Below, piece by piece: positions 58,778 to 64,000 of a stretch of DNA of 64,000 bases (positions are counted from its first letter, which is position 1; every line of letters starts with the position of its first letter). The DNA comes from Mycobacterium sp. GTDB lineage: Bacteria; Actinomycetota; Actinomycetes; Mycobacteriales; Mycobacteriaceae. Under the pieces are notes generated by a model. It saw only the letters and a program-made list of their open reading frames with translations, was not told the DNA's origin and ran no database searches. The translations under genes and the position numbers were made by a program. The stretch covers positions 1 through 64,000 of the forward strand of contig NZ_JASBVP010000005.1 in the NCBI RefSeq assembly GCF_029961025.1. Direction: 5' to 3'.

Positions 58778-61429
58778 GTGACCGCCAGCCCGAAAAGTTC
58801 CGCCGGCATGCTGCCCAAATCGTGGGATCCCGGCGCGGTCGAGAGCGCGATCTACCAGGGTTGGCTTCAGGCCGGCTACTTCACCGCGGACCCGGCGAGC
58901 ACCAAACCCGGCTATTCGATCGTGCTACCGCCGCCCAACGTGACCGGTAGCCTGCATATGGGTCATGCGCTGGAGCACACCCTGATGGATGCCCTGACCC
59001 GCCGCAAACGGATGCAGGGCTATGAGGTGCTCTGGCTGCCGGGAACGGATCACGCGGGTATCGCCACCCAGAGCGTGGTGGAAAACCAACTCGCCGCGCA
59101 GGGCAAGACCAAAGAAGACCTCGGCCGCGAGCGTTTCGTCGAGATGGTGTGGCAATGGAAGCGGGACTCCGGCGGGGTCATCGGCGCTCAGATGCGTCGG
59201 CTCGGTGACGGCGTGGATTGGAGCCGCGATCGCTTCACCCTGGACGAGGGATTTTCACGAGCGGTACGCACGATGTTTAAAAGGCTCTATGATGCCGGGC
59301 TGATCTATCGGGCCGAGCGGCTGGTGAACTGGTCGCCGGTGCTAGAGACTGCGGTTTCGGATCTCGAGGTCAACTACGAAGAGGTCGAGGGCGAGTTGGT
59401 GTCGTTTCGGTACGGCTCGCTTGACGACTCTCAGCCGCACATCGTGGTGGCCACCACGCGGGTGGAGACGATGCTCGGGGACACCGCGATAGCGGTGCAT
59501 CCCGACGACGAACGCTACCGTCATCTGGTCGGTACCAGCTTGCCGCACCCATTTATCGACCGGGAGCTGATCATCGTCGCCGATGAGCACGTCGATCCGG
59601 AATTCGGCACGGGCGCAGTTAAGGTCACGCCCGCACATGACCCCAACGACTTTGAGATCGGGCTGAGACACCGGTTGCCGATGCCCTCGATTATGGATAC
59701 GAAGGGCAGGATCGCCGGCACCGGAACCCAATTCGATGGGATGGACCGCTTCGAAGCCCGCGTCGCGGTGCGCGACGCGCTCGCCGCGCAGGGCCGTATT
59801 GTCGAGGAGAAACGGCCCTACCTGCACAGCGTCGGGCATTCCGAGCGCAGCGGCGAAGTCATCGAGCCGAGGTTGTCGATGCAGTGGTGGGTCAAGGTGG
59901 AGTCGCTGGCGAAAGCTGCTGGTGACGTGGTTCGTAATGGGGACACCGTGATTCATCCCGCCAGCATGGAGCAGCGCTGGTTCTCCTGGGTCGACGACAT
60001 GCACGACTGGTGCATTTCACGTCAACTCTGGTGGGGTCACCGCATCCCGATCTGGTACGGGCCCAATGGTGAGCAGGTGTGCCTGGGTCCGGACGAAACC
60101 CCGCCCGAGGGGTGGGTGCAGGACCCTGACGTCCTGGACACCTGGTTTTCCTCCGCGCTGTGGCCGTTCTCGACCATGGGCTGGCCGGCACACACTCCGG
60201 AGTTGGAGAAGTTTTATCCGACAAGTGTTTTGGTCACCGGATACGACATCTTGTTCTTCTGGGTGGCCCGGATGATGATGTTCGGGACCTTCGTCGCAGA
60301 TGACCCCGCCATCACCCTCGACGGCCGGCGGAAACCGCAGGTGCCGTTCACCGATGTGTTTCTGCACGGGCTGATCCGTGACGAGTTCGGCCGCAAAATG
60401 AGCAAGTCCAAGGGTAACGTCGTCGACCCGCTGGACTGGCTGGAGCTTTTCGGCGCGGATGCGCTGAGGTTCGCGCTCGCCCGGGGCGCGAGCCCAGGCG
60501 GTGATTTGACCATCGGCGAGGACCACGTGCGGGCGTCGCGAAACTTCGTCACCAAGCTGTTCAATGCCACCCGGTTTGCACTGCTCAACGGCGCCCACCC
60601 GGCGCCGTTGCCCCGCCTTGCCGAGCTGAGCGATGCCGATCGGTGGATCTTGGGACGCCTGGAAGAGGTTCGCGCCGAAGTCGACGCGGCCTTCGACAGC
60701 TACGAATTCAGTCGAGCCTGCGAGGCGCTCTACCATTTCACGTGGGACGAATTCTGTGACTGGTACGTAGAACTGGCGAAGGTGCAGCTCGCCGCCGGCG
60801 GGACGCACACCGCCACCGTGCTGGCCGAGGTGCTCGATACCCTGCTGCGGTTGTTGCACCCGGTGATCCCGTTCGTGACCGAGACGTTATGGCAGGCGCT
60901 CACCGGGGGCGAGTCGCTGGTGATCGCCCGGTGGCCCGAAACATCGGGTATCAGCCTGGACCCGGTTTCTGCGCAACGGATCACCGATATGCAAAAGCTG
61001 GTTACCGAGGTGCGCCGCTTTCGCAGCGACCAGGGCTTGGCGGATCGGCAGAAGGTGCCGGCCCGACTGGCCGGTGCGGACAACGCCGATCTCGGCTCAC
61101 AGGTGGCAGCCGTGACGTCACTGGCGTGGCTTTCCGCGCCGACTCCGGAATTCCGCGCGTCGGCGTCGGTGGAGGTCCGGTTAAGTGGCGGCACCGTGGT
61201 GGTCGAACTCGACACCTCCGGCACCATCGACGTTGCCGCCGAACGCCGCCGCCTTGAGAAGGATCTGGCCAGTGCGCAAAAGGAACTGGCCTCCACGACA
61301 GCCAAATTGGCTAACGCGGACTTTCTCGATAAGGCACCGAGGGCGGTGGTGGAGAAGATCCGCGACCGCCAGCGGTGGGCCCGGGAAGAAACCGACCGGA
61401 TAACGGCGAGGCTGGCCAGCTTGCAATGA
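58778..61429 (+). CDS. valS: Valyl-tRNA synthetase
   Basis: 883 residues, class I synthetase charging tRNA-Val. HMGH (HIGH motif) lies near residue 61 in [17 protein letters not shown], and KMSKS near 541 in [14 protein letters not shown]. The editing domain lies between ([32 protein letters not shown]), and a C-terminal coiled coil ([35 protein letters not shown]) is of the usual ValS type. It begins at GTG and overlaps folC by four bases. Confidence 0.96.
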   Translation: MTASPKSSAGMLPKSWDPGAVESAIYQGWLQAGYFTADPASTKPGYSIVLPPPNVTGSLHMGHALEHTLMDALTRRKRMQGYEVLWLPGTDHAGIATQSVVENQLAAQGKTKEDLGRERFVEMVWQWKRDSGGVIGAQMRRLGDGVDWSRDRFTLDEGFSRAVRTMFKRLYDAGLIYRAERLVNWSPVLETAVSDLEVNYEEVEGELVSFRYGSLDDSQPHIVVATTRVETMLGDTAIAVHPDDERYRHLVGTSLPHPFIDRELIIVADEHVDPEFGTGAVKVTPAHDPNDFEIGLRHRLPMPSIMDTKGRIAGTGTQFDGMDRFEARVAVRDALAAQGRIVEEKRPYLHSVGHSERSGEVIEPRLSMQWWVKVESLAKAAGDVVRNGDTVIHPASMEQRWFSWVDDMHDWCISRQLWWGHRIPIWYGPNGEQVCLGPDETPPEGWVQDPDVLDTWFSSALWPFSTMGWPAHTPELEKFYPTSVLVTGYDILFFWVARMMMFGTFVADDPAITLDGRRKPQVPFTDVFLHGLIRDEFGRKMSKSKGNVVDPLDWLELFGADALRFALARGASPGGDLTIGEDHVRASRNFVTKLFNATRFALLNGAHPAPLPRLAELSDADRWILGRLEEVRAEVDAAFDSYEFSRACEALYHFTWDEFCDWYVELAKVQLAAGGTHTATVLAEVLDTLLRLLHPVIPFVTETLWQALTGGESLVIARWPETSGISLDPVSAQRITDMQKLVTEVRRFRSDQGLADRQKVPARLAGADNADLGSQVAAVTSLAWLSAPTPEFRASASVEVRLSGGTVVVELDTSGTIDVAAERRRLEKDLASAQKELASTTAKLANADFLDKAPRAVVEKIRDRQRWAREETDRITARLASLQ

Positions 61430-62847
61430 CTTCCACGTCGGAGCCACCCGACACCGGCACCGCTCCCACGCCCGATGAGATGGCGGCGCTTTTTCAGGTC
61501 GAGCACCTGCTGGACCAGCGGTGGCCGGAAACCCGGATCGAGCCCAGCCTCACCCGCATGCACGCGCTGATGGATCTGCTCGGCTCACCGCAACGGGCGT
61601 ATCCGTCGATCCACATCGCGGGTACCAACGGCAAAACCTCGGTGGCACGGATGGTCGACGCGTTGCTCACCGCGCTGCACATGCGCACCGGCCGCACCAC
61701 CAGCCCGCACCTGCAATCGGCGGTCGAGCGGATCGCGATCGACGGCACCCCCATCAGCCCGGCACGGTATGTGGCGACCTACCGCGAGATCGAGCCCTAC
61801 GTGCAGCTGGTGGACGAGCAGTCGCGCTCCGCCGGAGGCCCGGCGATGAGCAAGTTCGAGGTCGTCACCGCGATGGCTTTCGCCGCGTTCGCCGACGCGC
61901 CGATCGATGTGGCCGTGGTCGAGGTAGGTCTGGGCGGGCGCTGGGACGCCACCAACGTCATCGACGCGCCGGTTGCGGTGATCACCCCGATCAGCGTCGA
62001 CCACGTCGACTACCTGGGTTCCGACATCGCGGGGATAGCCGGTGAAAAAGCCGGCATCATCAGCGACGCCGACGACGTCGACACCGTCGTGGTCATCGCC
62101 CGCCAGATGCCGGCGGCGATGCCGGCGCTGCTGGCGCGGGCCGCGCGTGCCGACGCCACCATCGCCCGGGAGGACTCCGAGTTCGCGGTGCTTGGCCGGC
62201 GGGTTGCCGTGGGGGGCCAGCTGCTGACACTGCGGGGTCTCGGCGGGGTGTATTCCGATGTCTACCTGCCGCTGCACGGCGAACACCAGGCGCATAACGC
62301 GGCGGTGGCGCTTGCGGCGGTCGAGGCTTTTTTCGGCGCCGGGCCGCAACGACAACTCGACCCCGAGGCTGTTCGGGCCGGATTCGGCGCGGTCACCAGC
62401 CCGGGCCGGTTAGAGCGCATGCGCAGCGAGCCGACGGTGTTCATCGATGCCGCGCACAACCCGGCGGGTGCGGGTGCGCTGGCGCGGGCCCTGACCGACG
62501 AGTTTAATTTCCGCTTCCTGGTGGGGGTGCTCAGCGTGCCGGCGGACAAGGATGTCGACGGCATCCTGGCGGCGCTGGAGCCGGTGTTGGACCGGGTTGT
62601 GGTCACCCACAACGGGTCGCCGCGGGCATTGGATGTTGAGTCGTTGGCGCGGGCGGCGCGGCGGCGATTCGGGGTTGACCGGGTGCTGACCGCGGCGAAC
62701 TTGCGCGACGCCGTCGACACCGCGACCGCGGTGCTCGATGACGCAGCTCCCGAGACGGACGCATTCTCCGGAACGGGCATCGTCATCACCGGGTCGGTGG
62801 TCACCGCCGGGGCCGCACGCGCCCTGTTCGGTCGTGATCCGGAATGA
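61426..62847 (+). CDS. folC: Dihydrofolate / folylpolyglutamate synthase
   Basis: 473 residues from the ATG at 61426. ATP-binding loop [14 protein letters not shown] (about 64-77), omega loop [12 protein letters not shown], and [35 protein letters not shown]. It adds glutamate to dihydropteroate and folates. The overlap with valS (ATGA) and with the following gene (ATGA) shows a tight operon. In M. tuberculosis FolC variants give resistance to para-aminosalicylic acid. Confidence 0.95.
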   Translation: MTSTSEPPDTGTAPTPDEMAALFQVEHLLDQRWPETRIEPSLTRMHALMDLLGSPQRAYPSIHIAGTNGKTSVARMVDALLTALHMRTGRTTSPHLQSAVERIAIDGTPISPARYVATYREIEPYVQLVDEQSRSAGGPAMSKFEVVTAMAFAAFADAPIDVAVVEVGLGGRWDATNVIDAPVAVITPISVDHVDYLGSDIAGIAGEKAGIISDADDVDTVVVIARQMPAAMPALLARAARADATIAREDSEFAVLGRRVAVGGQLLTLRGLGGVYSDVYLPLHGEHQAHNAAVALAAVEAFFGAGPQRQLDPEAVRAGFGAVTSPGRLERMRSEPTVFIDAAHNPAGAGALARALTDEFNFRFLVGVLSVPADKDVDGILAALEPVLDRVVVTHNGSPRALDVESLARAARRRFGVDRVLTAANLRDAVDTATAVLDDAAPETDAFSGTGIVITGSVVTAGAARALFGRDPE

Positions 62848-63263
62848 TCGACCGCCCGGAGCGTCCCGAACACCGGAGGGACCGGCCGCCCCCGCCGGTC
62901 GATCCGTGGCGGAGTTTCCGCCTGGTGCTGGTCGCCACGCTGATCCTGGAGGCGATCGTGGTGCTGCTGGCGCTTCCGGTGGTCGGTGCGGTCGGTGGTG
63001 GTCTGACGGCGGGGTCGGCGGGGTTTCTGCTCGGGGTGGCCGGGGTGCTGCTGGTCCTTATCGGGCTGCAGGGTCGCCGCTGGGCGATCCGGGTGGATCT
63101 GGCGGTGCAGGCGCTGCTGATCGCCGGGTTCGTGGTGTATCCGGGCGTGGGCTTCATCGGGGTGCTGTTCACCGCGGTGTGGGCGCTGATCGCCTATTTT
63201 GCGGCCGAAGTCCGGTCGCGCCAGCACGAACCGCTCGCGGATCGGCGGTCGCCGCCGCGGTGA
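62844..63263 (+). CDS. DUF4233 membrane protein (Rv2446c-like)
   Basis: 139 residues. A Pro/Arg-rich start, then about four hydrophobic helices (VLVATLILEAIVVLLALPVV, GSAGFLLGVAGVLLVLIGL, VDLAVQALLIAGFVVYPGVGFIGVLFTAVWALIAYF) and a short basic tail. It is always found between folC and ndk in actinobacteria. The role is unknown; a link to folate or nucleotide metabolism is only suggested by position. Confidence 0.85.
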   Translation: MIDRPERPEHRRDRPPPPVDPWRSFRLVLVATLILEAIVVLLALPVVGAVGGGLTAGSAGFLLGVAGVLLVLIGLQGRRWAIRVDLAVQALLIAGFVVYPGVGFIGVLFTAVWALIAYFAAEVRSRQHEPLADRRSPPR

Positions 63264-63303
63264 CCGGCCGGCGTGAGGTGCTTGGTTCGGTACGCTGTGC
63301 GCC

Positions 63304-63759
63304 GTGACGGAGCGGACCCTGCTGGTGATCAAGCCCGACGCCGTCCAGCGGTGTCTGATCGGTGAGATCATCGGCCGCATCGAGCGGAAAGGGCTGACGA
63401 TCGCCGCGCTGGAGCTCAGACGGGTCGACGAGGAGCTGGCGCGCCGGCATTACGCCGAGCACCAGGGCAAGCCCTTCTTCGGATCCTTGCTGGAGTTCAT
63501 CACGTCAGGGCCGGTGGTGGCGGCGGTCGTGGAGGGGCCGAGCGCGGTGGCGGCCGTTCGCCAACTCTGCGGCGGCACCGATCCGGTGGAGCAGGCCGCC
63601 CCCGGCACGATTCGGGGCGATTTCGGGCTGGAAATACAGTTCAACCTGGTGCACGGCTCCGATTCCGCTGATTCGGCCCGGCGTGAAATCGCGCTCTGGT
63701 TTCCCGACGGCCCGGCTGCGTCGCGGACCGAAAGGGATCCCGCAGGGGAGCGGCGATGA
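63304..63759 (+). CDS. ndk: Nucleoside diphosphate kinase
   Basis: 151 residues from the GTG at 63304, longer than the 136 of M. tuberculosis NdkA because of a polar tail ([14 protein letters not shown]). It moves phosphate from ATP to other NDPs. [12 protein letters not shown] opens the fold and the catalytic His is in FNLVHGSDS (about 116). The Asn after Phe and the NxxHGSDS pattern are standard. It ends the valS-folC-DUF4233-ndk operon. Confidence 0.95.
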   Translation: MTERTLLVIKPDAVQRCLIGEIIGRIERKGLTIAALELRRVDEELARRHYAEHQGKPFFGSLLEFITSGPVVAAVVEGPSAVAAVRQLCGGTDPVEQAAPGTIRGDFGLEIQFNLVHGSDSADSARREIALWFPDGPAASRTERDPAGERR

Positions 63760-64000
63760 CGCGGCCCGCACCGTGGCGCACGTGGTCGCAGCGGGTATCG
63801 GTATGGGATACTGGTCGTGGGTGAACGTCGCCGGATCGGTGTCTGACACCCGAATGAAGACTTAGACAAGCGCGACGGTCGCAACTGGCGATGCGGCGCG
63901 GACTGTCCGGCCATCATTCGACCCGGCTGCGAGTGAGTTCCACGCGGGCCGCTCGGAGCGAGACCATCACAAGCCCGGGAGAAGCGACCCGGGCACATAG
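63760..64000 (+). promoter_or_regulatory. Upstream region of the next gene (rne expected)
   Basis: 241 bp with no gene. A -10-like GGGATACTGG near 63805 preceded by GC-rich DNA could be a promoter. By synteny with M. tuberculosis the next gene is rne (ribonuclease E), whose long leader would begin here, but its start lies outside the window. Confidence 0.35.

Overview
This window comes from a Mycobacterium, most likely a slow grower. The right three quarters (about 18-64 kb) match, gene for gene and in inverted orientation, the M. tuberculosis block from Rv2485c (lipQ) down to Rv2445c (ndkA). The species cannot be fixed from the sequence alone. The DNA is GC-rich with actinobacterial start codons (many GTG/TTG) and frequent four-base ATGA/GTGA gene overlaps.

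Left part (1-5.2 kb): three exported proteins on the minus strand (a DUF732 protein, an MPT51/antigen-85-like protein and a 19-kDa-antigen-like lipoprotein). On the plus strand follows the start of an mce operon: two YrbE permeases and an MceA-like protein cut off after about 230 residues. mceB-F are missing.

IS island (5.2-18 kb): a nest of insertion sequences ending at a tRNA-Arg(UCU). In order it holds an intact IS1380-family element, an older IS1380 stub, a complete IS1380-type copy inserted in an ISL3 transposase relic, an IS110 tail, an intact ISL3 element with 8-bp target duplications, an AT-richer tetR gene, an IS256 head, a second (inverted, 200-bp deleted) IS1380-type copy, an IS4 head, and an IS3-like element with a broken orfB. 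The tRNA 3' end faces the island. Short ORFs of unknown origin lie between the last IS and the tRNA.

Conserved chromosome (18-64 kb): lipQ, a WS/DGAT acyltransferase, plsC and plsB2 (lipid acylation); a CopD/CtaG-type cytochrome oxidase assembly protein; an SSB paralogue; ettA; the large NAD-glutamate dehydrogenase; a thioesterase; aglA and glbO; a coiled-coil unknown; an HNH nuclease; ctaJ (a small oxidase subunit); a DUF5130-like protein; pepN; a DsbA-like mycothiol nitroreductase; rpiB; lipP; tRNA-Gly, tRNA-Pro; tig-clpP1-clpP2 (protein quality control); mmuM; clpX (broken by one missing base); korA-korB; mobA; a 1.1-kb AT-rich regulatory gap; rpfE; an enoyl-reductase-like protein; a DUF937 protein; valS-folC-DUF4233-ndk; then the leader of the next gene (rne in M. 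tuberculosis).

Most notable: nested IS history with two inverted IS1380 copies sharing one frameshift; MIRU-type minisatellites at three gene junctions, one forming a 35-codon ORF coupling korA to korB; a structured leader plus CRP-like site before rpfE; an MPT51-like protein with Ser and His at positions I recall as lost in MPT51; a CPWA rather than CPWC active site in the nitroreductase; and loss of the nei1, jefA and Rv2456c genes expected from M. tuberculosis synteny.
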